Positions 27,923 through 36,300 of a stretch of DNA of 64,000 bases are shown here, one piece after another (position 1 is the stretch's first letter; every line of letters begins with the position of its first letter). Position numbers and translations under genes: made by a program. The notes under the pieces were generated by a model. It searched no databases. It saw only the letters and a program-made list of their open reading frames with translations, and had not been told where the DNA came from. The stretch comes from Gammaproteobacteria bacterium (GTDB taxonomy: Bacteria > Pseudomonadota > Gammaproteobacteria > Chromatiales > Chromatiaceae): assembly GCA_024275295.1 (NCBI GenBank), contig JAJRZI010000122.1, positions 1-64,000 of the forward strand, in the 5' to 3' direction.

Positions 27923-28394
27923 TTCAACAAGTACCTCAGTATCTAGTTATTTTATATTCATGGATATTATACGCTGAGCTTGTAGCAGATAGATGCTCCA
28001 TCACCACTACACAAGAACACAAAAGGTCGAGGAACATTGTATTCATTGTTCAACCCAACCTCAAGCCCATTGAGCATATAACCCCCCCCCTCTCTATCAT
28101 CAAATCAATATCAACATATAAACGTAACCAATTGATAACATAAAGTAATAAATAGCAGATGCCCTATCATGCTTCTTTCTTTGCAAAATCATCTAATGGT
28201 TCAGGAAATATATGCCTAAGATTCAGCTCCACATCAGCATATTCATCCTGCCATATCAACATAATATTATTTAGTGCTTTTAATGCCAGCACCATCTCGC
28301 TTAAAATCACACTTTCTACAACAGCATCAAATAGAAATAAAACAGATACTTTATAAGCACTTTTAGATCCTGGAATAAATAAGGCCACATAACT
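27923..28394. other. Intergenic region with a C9 tract
   Basis: This 470-base stretch lies between the VPLPA-CTERM gene and a divergent lipoprotein gene. It contains a run of nine C at 28082-28090 about 160 bases upstream of the VPLPA-CTERM start. A short minus-strand ORF fills its right part and is listed separately. No promoter could be assigned with confidence. Confidence 0.4.
28167..28388 (-). CDS. Small hypothetical protein (doubtful)
   Basis: This ORF of 73 codons starts at a GTG without a clear ribosome site and encodes a protein with a hydrophobic N-terminal half and an acidic C-terminus (QDEYADVELNLRHIFPEP). No family is recognised. The plus strand is also open over most of it, so coding status is uncertain. 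It diverges from the lipoprotein gene. Confidence 0.25.
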   Translation of the reverse strand: MALFIPGSKSAYKVSVLFLFDAVVESVILSEMVLALKALNNIMLIWQDEYADVELNLRHIFPEPLDDFAKKEA

Positions 28395-28760
28395 ATGAAA
28401 CTTAAATTTACCACTTTAATGATTGCCTCCACAGTTTTTTTGGTTGGCTGCAGTGAATCAGACAATAAAGCATCACAGCAAAAAAGCCAGGCGGCGGCTA
28501 TAAAAACACAACCTCTAGCTGCACCTAAGCAGGAGCAAAAACCCACGCTAACAACCAATCAGCCTAAAGAAATAGCACCTCAAAATAAAACGCAGACAGC
28601 GCAAGAAAAGCTAACGCAGGAAGCCAAATCGCTGGCAGACGCCCTTGCTTACAAAGAAGACGAAACCCCACAGGAACAGATAGAACTAGAGATCAAAGAA
28701 GTATTAGAGGCTATAAAGGCTGATTTACCTGAAGCCGAAAAAGGCACGAACAAATATTAA
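28395..28760 (+). CDS. Small lipoprotein of unknown function
   Basis: This 121-residue protein has a lipoprotein signal with lipobox LVGC (Cys19). The mature part is low in complexity: rich in Gln, Lys, Pro and Thr up to about residue 75, then an acidic helix (EQIELEIKEVLEAIKADLPE). No domain is recognised. It converges on the ppiC gene, separated by a hairpin. Confidence 0.6.
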   Translation: MKLKFTTLMIASTVFLVGCSESDNKASQQKSQAAAIKTQPLAAPKQEQKPTLTTNQPKEIAPQNKTQTAQEKLTQEAKSLADALAYKEDETPQEQIELEIKEVLEAIKADLPEAEKGTNKY

Positions 28761-28814
28761 ATGTTATTCGCCCTGCCGTAATTCAAAACCCAAGAAAACC
28801 ATATTGAGGTCAAT

Positions 28815-28848
28815 AACCCCCCTCTCTCTTCAAGAAAGAGAGGGGGTT
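28815..28848. terminator. Hairpin between lipoprotein and ppiC genes
   Basis: AACCCCCCTCTCTC pairs, with one bulge, with GAGAGAGGGGGTT around a short loop. It sits between two convergent genes and so may end both transcripts. T tracts are weak on both sides. Confidence 0.45.
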
Positions 28849-28876
28849 AAACAATCAAGAACACCTAATTCTAAAT

Positions 28877-29950
28877 TTAAGAACCTGACTCCTGCATGGG
28901 TACAGATGCTTTCTGCTCATCTAAAGAAAAGAGTTCTATATTGGCTTTCTCTCTTATCTGTTTCGCATGAGCTGGCGCTTTTTTAACCCTTAACTCACCT
29001 GAAAGATATTTTGCAAAAAAATCTCTTAAGGCTTCATAGCTTTTAATCGTACCCTTAGGCCTTATATCTGTAACCTTTAACAGATGGTAACCATATTTTG
29101 TTTCAACAATATTGCTAACCTCCCCTGGTTTAAGCGAAAAAGCCACTTTATCAAACTCAGGAGGCATATAACCAGGCTTGATATAACCCAAGAGGCCTCC
29201 AGAATAAGCACTAGTATCTTCTGAAAACTCTTTAGCCACCTCTGCAAAATCCTTACCTTCAAGAATTAGCTTCCTAGCTTGCTCTATTTTCTCACGTGCT
29301 TGTTTCTGCTCTTCACCCGATGCATCCTTGCCTCTACTAACCAATATATGCAGTACGCGCACCGCAATCTCTTTACTAACATAACCCTGCTTTGTGCGCT
29401 CATAGAAGGCTCTAACTTCCTCCTCAGGGACTTGCGGATTGATTAGATCATTGAATGCCATATATTCATTGATATAGAAGCGACGCCTGACATACTCCCG
29501 AATTTCATCGTCACTAATTTTTTTCTGCTGCTCATCAGTAAGCGATGCCTTAATACGGGCCTCTTCCTCAGCTATCTTTTTGGCTGCATCAGGGATATTG
29601 AGTTTTTGCCCCCCTTGGTAAAAAAGCTCAGCTGCAATCTCCTCATCCAAAGCTTGCTCCAGACTTGCACGGGTTATTAACGCCTGGTCTTCTTTAGTAA
29701 AACCAAAACCACGAACCTGTCGCATCCAATTTCGTATTCGCTTTTCAAGCTGATCTCTGTAAATTGATTGCCCATTCACTTTGGCAACTATAATTCTTGC
29801 TGGCTCTTCCTGTGCTTCCTTACCTCCAGGATCAGCAATCACAGAGGGAGATGATAAGATCAAAATAGCTGCCTCAATCATCAGCATAATTACTGACCGC
29901 TTATACAGTGTAGATAAATCTGACTTTATTGACGTTTTAATATTTTTCAT
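28877..29950 (-). CDS. Exported parvulin-type peptidyl-prolyl isomerase (PpiC)
   Basis: This protein of about 357 residues has an N-terminal hydrophobic signal (cut near VIADPGG), a SurA-like helical domain (about 45-200) and one parvulin domain (about 205-300; VRVLHILVSRG, GKDFAEVAKEFSEDTSAYSGG, TKYGYHLLKV). It should fold exported proteins in the periplasm or outside. An ATG at 29950 is used; a GTG four codons upstream and an ATG further in are alternatives. It is the last gene after the octahaem cytochrome and the subtilase on the same strand. From memory, the Geobacter omcZ locus also ends in a PpiC gene, so its client is probably the cytochrome. Confidence 0.88.
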   Translation of the reverse strand: MKNIKTSIKSDLSTLYKRSVIMLMIEAAILILSSPSVIADPGGKEAQEEPARIIVAKVNGQSIYRDQLEKRIRNWMRQVRGFGFTKEDQALITRASLEQALDEEIAAELFYQGGQKLNIPDAAKKIAEEEARIKASLTDEQQKKISDDEIREYVRRRFYINEYMAFNDLINPQVPEEEVRAFYERTKQGYVSKEIAVRVLHILVSRGKDASGEEQKQAREKIEQARKLILEGKDFAEVAKEFSEDTSAYSGGLLGYIKPGYMPPEFDKVAFSLKPGEVSNIVETKYGYHLLKVTDIRPKGTIKSYEALRDFFAKYLSGELRVKKAPAHAKQIREKANIELFSLDEQKASVPMQESGS

Positions 29951-30026
29951 AGTTTTTGGCACACAGGCACTGGTTTATAAATCAGCAGCCTTGTTGTTTA
30001 ATATATCAATCCAGGTGGATGCTGCA

Positions 30027-30056
30027 GCTGTTACAGCTGTTACAGCTGTTACAGCT
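30027..30056. repeat. 9-bp tandem repeat, 3.3 copies
   Basis: GCTGTTACA is repeated three times, followed by GCT, in the 140-base spacer between the subtilase stop and the ppiC start. Three exact copies could vary by slippage and change the spacing or leader of ppiC. Confidence 0.85.
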
Positions 30057-30103
30057 AAAATGATACTACAGGCATCAGCCAAAAAGGACTGCCGTAATAC
30101 AGC

Positions 30104-31510
30104 CTACCGATAACGCCGCCAGCTTTGTGGCCTTGCTCGCCAATGGCGAGTGCGAAACAATTCACTACTCATCTGAACACTACGCCTAACCCGAGTGTCG
30201 CACACGTTCCCAATACCATCCCCATCACTGTCTGCCTGATCAGGATTGGGGCGATATTTACAGTTATCCACGTTGTCAGCAACACCATCCTTATCCTGGT
30301 CAGGTTGATTTTGCCTTACCCACGCTGGGTTCTCTGTTGTTGCTGCCTTGGCATTAATCAAACCAAACCCATAGGAGTTATCTTTTCCGGGATCACCAAG
30401 GTCAAATGCAGCATTCTGTAGCTGGAGCCTTAGATCTTGATTATTTATGACTCCGTCACCATTAAGATCATCCAACCCGGCAGATAGGATTAATGCCGCA
30501 ACACCTGAGACATGGGGGGCGGCCTGTGAAGTGCCCGTTAAATAGCCATAATCCTCATAAGCCTTACTGGAATAGATACCAGCACCAGGCGCCACTACCT
30601 CTATATCAGGGCCAACCGCAGATTTAAAATAAACTGCATCATCAGGATTAGTTGCCCCAACAGCGATCACAGAAGGGTATAGCGCAGGATATCGAACTTC
30701 ACCACCTTCAAAAGTACCTGTATTTCCCGCTGCCCCGACCAACAATACACCTGCTTCATAGGCTTTCGCACAGGCTTCAGCAAGCGCTTGTGAGTTATTC
30801 TTCAGTCCAAGACTTAGATTCACAATATCCATATTATTATCTATAGCCCATTTAATACCCGCTATCACATCACTAAGATACCCAAGGCCACCACCATCCA
30901 ATACTTTAATGGCATAAAGCGATGCGGCAGGAGCTACACCCACCACGCCACTGCCATTAAGCTCTGCGGCTATAACACCTGCCACATGCGTACCATGGCT
31001 ATTCCAGCTATCATCAAACGGGTTGTCTGGCTGAGCATCATCAACTAAATTAATCCCACCTTTATAGCTGGCATCAAGATCAGGGTGATTGTAATCGATA
31101 CCGGTATCAAGCACGGCAACCTTAACGCCAGCACCTTTTATATTCTCTGCATGCACTGAAGCTGACTTAATGCGATCAACGCCCCAGCTCTCTGAATATT
31201 CAATATTGCCAAATTCAGCATCAATTGACATAACGACAACATCTTCTTCCACATAGGCAACCCTGGGATCATTTTGCAGTTTAGCAATGGCGCGATCTGT
31301 CAGTCTTGCTGATAGTGCTTTAATACCTTTAAATCTACGTTTTAGCTTACCTCTATAACGCCGTATCAGTGCACGCTCGCTGGCATGAGGTGTTTGATGA
31401 AACCCGACAATGACCCTCCGCTCACCAGCCATCACCGCAGATGGTAGAGCGCATCCAAATACAATTACAGCCACAAACAAAAGCAGCAAGATTTTAGAGG
31501 ATCGATTCAT
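30104..31510 (-). CDS. Subtilisin-like serine protease (OzpA-like) with I9 propeptide and TSP3-type C-terminus
   Basis: This 468-residue exported protease has a signal peptide (cut near VMAGE), an inhibitor-I9 propeptide (about 30-95; RRVIVGFHQTP to DPRVAYVEEDVVV) and a peptidase S8 domain (about 110-390). The triad is visible: Asp in VAVLDTGIDYNHPDLD, His in NSHGTHVAGV and Ser in GTSQAAPHVSG, with oxyanion Asn in GAAGNTG. A dockerin-like calcium loop (LNGDGVINNQDLR) and one thrombospondin type 3 repeat (DQDKDGVADNVDNC, DSDGDGIGNVCD) follow. It lies just downstream of the octahaem cytochrome gene. In Geobacter the equivalent protease OzpA cleaves OmcZ into its filament-forming form; the same task is inferred here. 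Confidence 0.9.
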   Translation of the reverse strand: MNRSSKILLLLFVAVIVFGCALPSAVMAGERRVIVGFHQTPHASERALIRRYRGKLKRRFKGIKALSARLTDRAIAKLQNDPRVAYVEEDVVVMSIDAEFGNIEYSESWGVDRIKSASVHAENIKGAGVKVAVLDTGIDYNHPDLDASYKGGINLVDDAQPDNPFDDSWNSHGTHVAGVIAAELNGSGVVGVAPAASLYAIKVLDGGGLGYLSDVIAGIKWAIDNNMDIVNLSLGLKNNSQALAEACAKAYEAGVLLVGAAGNTGTFEGGEVRYPALYPSVIAVGATNPDDAVYFKSAVGPDIEVVAPGAGIYSSKAYEDYGYLTGTSQAAPHVSGVAALILSAGLDDLNGDGVINNQDLRLQLQNAAFDLGDPGKDNSYGFGLINAKAATTENPAWVRQNQPDQDKDGVADNVDNCKYRPNPDQADSDGDGIGNVCDTRVRRSVQMSSELFRTRHWRARPQSWRRYR

Positions 31511-31542
31511 CCTTAGATTCCTTTTTTGTTTGCCAAATGAAT

Positions 31543-31568
31543 GAGGGGGCCTACTTAGTGGCCCCCTC
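31543..31568 (-). promoter_or_regulatory. Second GC-rich hairpin before the protease gene
   Basis: GAGGGGGCC / GGCCCCCTC form a 9-bp stem with an eight-base loop 33 bases upstream of the subtilase start. On the minus strand it lacks a T tract. It follows the cytochrome terminator, so any read-through message must pass both hairpins. It may stabilise the protease message or end transcription from the right. Confidence 0.5.
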
Positions 31569-31584
31569 GTTTATATTACTTCCT

Positions 31585-31619
31585 AAAAAACAGTAACCAG
31601 CGGGAAACCCCGCTGGTTA
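31585..31619 (-). terminator. Intrinsic terminator of the octahaem cytochrome gene
   Basis: TAACCAGCGGG and CCCGCTGGTTA form an 11-bp stem with a four-base loop 14 bases past the cytochrome stop. On the minus strand it is followed by CTGTTTTTT. It should end most transcripts before the protease gene, so that the protease is made in smaller amount. Confidence 0.8.
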
Positions 31620-31632
31620 ACTGATCAAGCGG

Positions 31633-33396
31633 CTACCAAAGTCTCGGTGTTAGTGTTACTGAACCGAACACGTTGGTTACCGTAACCTCACTAGGGCATC
31701 CACCATTGAATCGAGCCGCAATCATGTTATCTCTCCATAAGTAAATAACATTTGCATCGACACCATCACCAGTGATACCTGTTACTGAACTTGGAGCACC
31801 ACGGTACAGCTCGTTAAAGCCCTTTCCACGCAGGAAGACAAGCCTATACTTTGTAACACAAATAGCAGGCCCAGTATCTATGCCTGGAAGGATATTGGCC
31901 TTAAGCGGATTACTAAGCGTATCTCCCTTTTTAACCTGGATATCGTAAGTACCGGCAGGCAGATCAGCTGGGACAGCCACAGTGATCTGGGTTTTATCTG
32001 ATGAGGTTGGTTCCAGAACCGTGACGTTACCGTCTTGATCTGTGAACTGTACGCTCGGCATGTAGTAGTGTGGAATCCACATATAGTTATCATAATCCCA
32101 CTCAACGCCATCATTCTCAAAGCCACGGCCAGCCAGGATTAAATCATCAAACCCTGTACCTTGTGGCCACATTACAGCATTGATCGCATCCAGCTGTGCA
32201 ACAGTTGCCTGCACAGGGTAATCACCCATATCCTGTGCATATGCTTGCGCATCTGGTGCTCCAGTTGAATCAAAGCCATGGCAGCCCCAGCAGTTATCCT
32301 GGTTACCAACATGACCGTTGTAGGGGGTTTCTCCACCAGGCACGATACCGTCGCCTGCTACATCAGCTTCGATAGAGTGCAACGATGGAATATCGTGACA
32401 ACGCTGACAACCGCGAATAGCCCACGTCTCAACGCTTTCAAGCGGATTCCCATCCGCATCTGTGCGTATTACATAGCCATCAGGAAAACCAAGCACATCA
32501 AAGTGACACCATTCACAGGCATTTACTGCACCAGTAGGAAGCTTGCCATCCCCGGCGCCTGTAGATTCTGCTTCAGTAATAAATGGTACACCAGTTGCGT
32601 GATGGTTCTGCTTGTTTTGATAGATCTTAATTGCACCAAAACCATTGCTGAACGAACTGGTTTCGTCAATAGTACCTAGCGTATTGCCATCTGCTGAATT
32701 GTGACAGAAGACACAGTTGCCTGGGTGAGTTCCAGCTGAACTTGTTACAGACCCATCTTCGGCATCCTTTTTACTTGGCCATGGGGTAATAATACTTGGC
32801 ATCCAGGTTGGTGCAGGGCGCCCTGTATCAAGGCTACGAATCAGATAGCCATGGCACTTTCCACACTCTGCCCTAAAAGCCTTAGGCGTATCATGGTGAA
32901 CAGTTCTAGGCTTGTTTTCAGGTCTTGGAGAACCATCTGCCATGGTCACTATATGACAGTTAAAACAATCACGGTGGTTTAGCTCAATACCACCATCAGG
33001 CCCGACCGGCATGATGATATGGCAGTTGAGACACTTATAGTGCGTATCCTCTACACCATCATTGTCAGCATCCATGCTAGGTGGTTGCTCAGGTCCGCCT
33101 GCAATCAAACCGCCTCTCAATGCATTTGGTCCAACATGCATGTGATGGCGGGTAGGAAGGTAGGTTTTTTTAAGCATCGGGATGCCAGTTGGCTGCGGAA
33201 GCCCATGTACAAGGTCATCAGGCTTGTGGCATCTCCGACATGTGTTTGCTCCCACCGTATCGAACAGGGTTTGGAATTGAGTATCAGGAATACCCAGATT
33301 CTGGTTAACAGGTGGCGGGGGGACTACTGCCCACGCTACGATTGTTGAGCATGCCAACAATACGATGCCAATAATAGGTAAGTAAATTTTTCTCAT
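31633..33396 (-). CDS. Octahaem c-type cytochrome with C-terminal beta domain (OmcZ-like nanowire candidate)
   Basis: This 587-residue exported protein has a signal peptide (cut near AWA, residue 23; an LLAC at 13-16 leaves a lipoprotein possible) and eight CXXCH haem sites, starting at Cys53, 122, 144, 178, 228, 294, 330 and 369. Thirteen further histidines in the haem region can give bis-His ligation. Residues 400-587 have no haem and look beta-rich, with IPT-like segments (DDLILAGRGFEN, RLVFLRGKGFNE). Geobacter OmcZ also has eight haems in its N-terminal part, a C-terminal part removed by a protease, and protease and PpiC genes next in order. That one of its haem motifs is CX14CH differs from here. 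The ribosome site GGAGG lies ten bases before ATG. A role as an extracellular electron conduit is inferred, not shown. Confidence 0.9.
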   Translation of the reverse strand: MRKIYLPIIGIVLLACSTIVAWAVVPPPPVNQNLGIPDTQFQTLFDTVGANTCRRCHKPDDLVHGLPQPTGIPMLKKTYLPTRHHMHVGPNALRGGLIAGGPEQPPSMDADNDGVEDTHYKCLNCHIIMPVGPDGGIELNHRDCFNCHIVTMADGSPRPENKPRTVHHDTPKAFRAECGKCHGYLIRSLDTGRPAPTWMPSIITPWPSKKDAEDGSVTSSAGTHPGNCVFCHNSADGNTLGTIDETSSFSNGFGAIKIYQNKQNHHATGVPFITEAESTGAGDGKLPTGAVNACEWCHFDVLGFPDGYVIRTDADGNPLESVETWAIRGCQRCHDIPSLHSIEADVAGDGIVPGGETPYNGHVGNQDNCWGCHGFDSTGAPDAQAYAQDMGDYPVQATVAQLDAINAVMWPQGTGFDDLILAGRGFENDGVEWDYDNYMWIPHYYMPSVQFTDQDGNVTVLEPTSSDKTQITVAVPADLPAGTYDIQVKKGDTLSNPLKANILPGIDTGPAICVTKYRLVFLRGKGFNELYRGAPSSVTGITGDGVDANVIYLWRDNMIAARFNGGCPSEVTVTNVFGSVTLTPRLW

Positions 33397-33892
33397 TGAA
33401 ATTATGCCTCCAGCCTATTTGTGATTGTTTGAGTTGTTTACTTCTATCCCTTATCTATATCAAGCACTGAACCTCACGGCATAGCCACCAAGAACATGCT
33501 TTATTTTCTTACTTCGAAATAATACAAATGCATTAGAAAAAAGAACAGCATTTTAGAAAATTTAAAAAAAACATTATTACGCTTAATAATCAATAGATTA
33601 CATCAAATAAGCCCTACTATAAATACGGAATACACTTCCTTTTCCTTGATCATTTTGAACTTTTTCTGTAATTTAATGCCGCTAATGTCAATTCCCTCAT
33701 TTCAAGCACTTTTCTTAATGAAAAATATCTATCAGTCTAAATCAAGCTGTCGGTTCTCCATGTTAGAGGCCATATTCTAAGGCGATAGATCACAAATCAT
33801 CCATCCCGTTTTCTTGCGCTACATTTACATTGCCTGCCGCCCTGGTAATATGAACATTGCAATTATCAGGCACTACATGGAAGGCAATTGGC
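33397..33892. other. AT-rich divergent regulatory region between two cytochrome genes
   Basis: These 496 bases separate the octahaem gene (leftward) and the tetrahaem gene (rightward). The DNA is markedly AT-rich, with A and T runs at 33530-33600. The only firm element is the strong ribosome site GGAGG (33407-33411, minus strand). No convincing FNR, ArcA or CRP palindrome was found by eye. Being long and shared, it probably holds the control sites of both genes. Confidence 0.5.
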
Positions 33893-34348
33893 ATGATGAT
33901 GAATAATCAATACAGCCTCACTTTGGTAATCCTAATTCTGGGACTTGTAGCTTCTCAGAATATTTTTGGCGCAAACTCTACTGCGGTTGAAAATCATAGG
34001 ATGTGTCGAAACTGCCATAATAATCACGAAAACACCTCTTTTAAAATATCCATCTCTGATCGACATCATTATCTTTATGGATCAGAGATACTACATTCAA
34101 CAGCACCCAATTCAGAGACCGATAATGACGGTCTCTATGACTGTTCAACCTGTCATATTTCCATCATAACTGAAACAGGCACTGTAGATATCAAAACAGA
34201 AAGAGACTGCCTCCAATGTCATCTGCCGGAGCAAACTAATTTAGCAAGTCGACATCACAAATTAGTGAATGCCAATGATATGAAATGCTTTGACTGCCAC
34301 TATATTACTGTCACGGAGAACGGGGGGACTGTTTTGAATCTCAGGTAG
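33893..34348 (+). CDS. Tetrahaem c-type cytochrome, paralogue of the octahaem protein's N-terminal half
   Basis: The protein of about 151 residues has a signal peptide (MMMNNQYSLTLVILILGLVA) and four CXXCH sites: CRNCH, CSTCH, CLQCH and CFDCH. Spacing and flanks follow haems 1-4 of the octahaem neighbour: CRxCH, RHHxxxG, DNDGxxD, then CHI, RDCxxCH and a final HH before CXXCH. It ends shortly after the fourth haem. The start is chosen because GGAAGG lies eight bases upstream; an earlier in-frame ATG has no such site. It is divergent from the octahaem gene. It may carry electrons between periplasm and the filament, or be a truncated duplicate. Confidence 0.8.
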   Translation: MMMNNQYSLTLVILILGLVASQNIFGANSTAVENHRMCRNCHNNHENTSFKISISDRHHYLYGSEILHSTAPNSETDNDGLYDCSTCHISIITETGTVDIKTERDCLQCHLPEQTNLASRHHKLVNANDMKCFDCHYITVTENGGTVLNLR

Positions 34349-34475
34349 TCAATTCAGTCTTTGACGGAATGGCTATCCCTTGACCGCCGCGCCATCCAGA
34401 AATTGATGGGGCTGTTTGGGTGTTTCAATGTGGGGATCATTCATGATGATTTTCATGCGTATGCCATATTTTTCT

Positions 34476-36038
34476 CTACCCTGTTTCTACCTGCCTCTTT
34501 GCTTTATAGAGCGCTTTGTCGGCAACATCAACAACCCAACTCGGATCCATTCCTTTTTCAGGAGTAACTGTGCAAAAACCAACACTTATTGTTACTACAG
34601 CTGCAGCTTCTGAAAATTCATGTGGTATCTGTAATTCCTCAATTGACTGTCGACAATTACTTGCCACAAGTTCCGCTTCTTCAGTATCGGAAAGCACAAG
34701 CGCAAACTCCCCCCCCCCGTATCGGGCAACCAGATCGCCAGGACGATGAACCAAGCTTTTGAGCTTTGCTGCGACTTTTTTTAAACATTCATCACCCTCA
34801 GGGTGGCCGTAGTTGTCGTTGTATAATTTGAAAAAATCAATATCAATGAGAATAAAGGATATAGATGATTTGTTTCGGATTGCCCGCAGCCATTCTTTAT
34901 CAAAAAACTCATCCATAAATCTTCTATTGGCAACTCCTGTCAAGCCATCAGTGCGTGAAAGCAATTCCAGCTTTTTGTTCGCTTCATTTAACTCATTGGT
35001 TTTTTCGATGACTATTCTTTGAATAGTGGCCGCACGTCTTGAAATTATGTGGATATACAGAGCAATAAAGATGGTAAAGATAATGCCGGATACAAAAGTT
35101 GCCAGCGGCAGCATGTCTCTCCTGACAGCAATATAGCTTAATGTGGGGGAAGCAATCAGGCTCCATTTTCGCCCCCAGACTTCAGGCAGCTCTTTTCTAT
35201 AAGCAATACTCTCATAGACTTTAAACTCGGCTCCTGGTTTATGAATATGGAGGATCTCATGACTGGATAACGGCGTTTCGTCAACAAGCTTCATTTCAAT
35301 GCCCAGCGCCTCATGGCGCAGGGCGGAGCTGGCAAAAATATCAGCGATCCGATAGACACCAAGAACAAATCCCATTAGGTTATCCTGGCGCTTTACCACT
35401 GTTGCCGGACTACCTTTATATATCGGCAGAAATGCCAGAAACCCTTTCTGGTTTTCACGTTCCTGAACAAGAGTAATACTGGCGGTTGCCTGAGGTATGG
35501 CAGTATCTCTAGACTCTTTGAGCGCCTCAAGTCGGGTGGGACTGGACGCAAGGTCAAAACCGAAAGCGGCTTCGTTTCCTATTAATGGTTCAACATAATA
35601 GACAGGATAATACTCCTGCCTCTCTTCTGCAGTCACCATATGCCCCTGTTCTTGTCGTTCGGTGATTTCAAACTCTGGAAATTCCTGCAGTAGTTTTGAC
35701 TTATATGTGGCCCGTTCCGAATGAATAACACGCGGTATCCATTCAAGTGCCTGGATATCATGGTGACGAGTCAGAATCTTTTGGGCCTCAAGGCTGAATT
35801 GTTTCCATCCCGGAACAGCGCCTCTGTTGAATAATATGGCCAGCGATCTCAAAGTTTCAAAATTGATTATCACCTCACGATATAATGAAGCTGCACGCTC
35901 ATCTACATCTTTTTGGAATTAACTAATTATCGCTTTCTCTTCTACTTTATAAAGAAACCATCCACTCAAACTGGATAAAAGGACGCCAGTGATTACAACG
36001 AATATCAGTATAAGTCGTGAATGATTTTTGCTATCCAT
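34476..36038 (-). pseudogene. CHASE-GGDEF protein interrupted by in-frame TAA and with GGGEF signature
   Basis: The reading frame from ATG 36038 (ribosome site AGAGG nine bases before it) encodes a membrane helix (LILIFVVITGVLLSSLSG), then meets TAA as codon 40 (35919-35921), then continues open for 480 codons. The continuation gives a CHASE sensor domain, a second helix (LATFVSGIIFTIFIALYIHI) and a GGDEF domain. The signature reads RYGGGEFALVL: the third position, normally Asp or Glu and needed for catalysis, is Gly, encoded within a run of ten G. The inhibitory-site RPGD (RxxD) is intact. The 465-residue downstream ORF lacks the first helix. It looks like a lost diguanylate cyclase, or at best a c-di-GMP-binding relic. 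Confidence 0.8.
34709..34718. repeat. Ten-base C/G homopolymer inside the GGDEF signature
   Basis: A run of ten C on the plus strand (ten G in the coding sense) spans the three glycine codons of the GGGEF motif. Such tracts slip easily in replication and are error-prone in sequencing. Confidence 0.95.
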
Positions 36039-36076
36039 AAGCAATGCCTCTTTTTGGTTCCAGATGCTCCACACTT

Positions 36077-36109
36077 AATCCATAATCCGTAATCCGTAAT
36101 CCGTAATCC
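36077..36109. repeat. 7-bp tandem repeat (aatccgt)
   Basis: Four to five consecutive 7-bp units read aatccat, aatccgt, aatccgt, aatccgt, aatcca in the spacer between the broken CHASE-GGDEF gene and mutS. About 190 bases separate it from the mutS start. Confidence 0.85.
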
Positions 36110-36300
36110 AGTATTTTCACCTGAGTCTGTCTTTATTTTATCATTAGATATGATCACATCAATTGCCCTTAACGAAAGTGTTTTTTTTCTGATTTGGTAT
36201 TTATGATGATTTGCATAACAATACGCCTATCTATTATGCAGCCCATTGCATCAATATCACCTGCTAACTAACTGTGTATTAACATAACAATCAATATTTA

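Noticed and set aside
30104-31510. Bacteriocin- or lantibiotic-processing role of the subtilase
   Set aside because: No precursor peptide, modification enzyme or exporter is nearby; the cytochrome is the evident partner.
33397-33892. FNR or CRP site in the cytochrome control region
   Set aside because: Half-sites such as TTGAT and TGTGA are present, but none has a matching second half at correct spacing.
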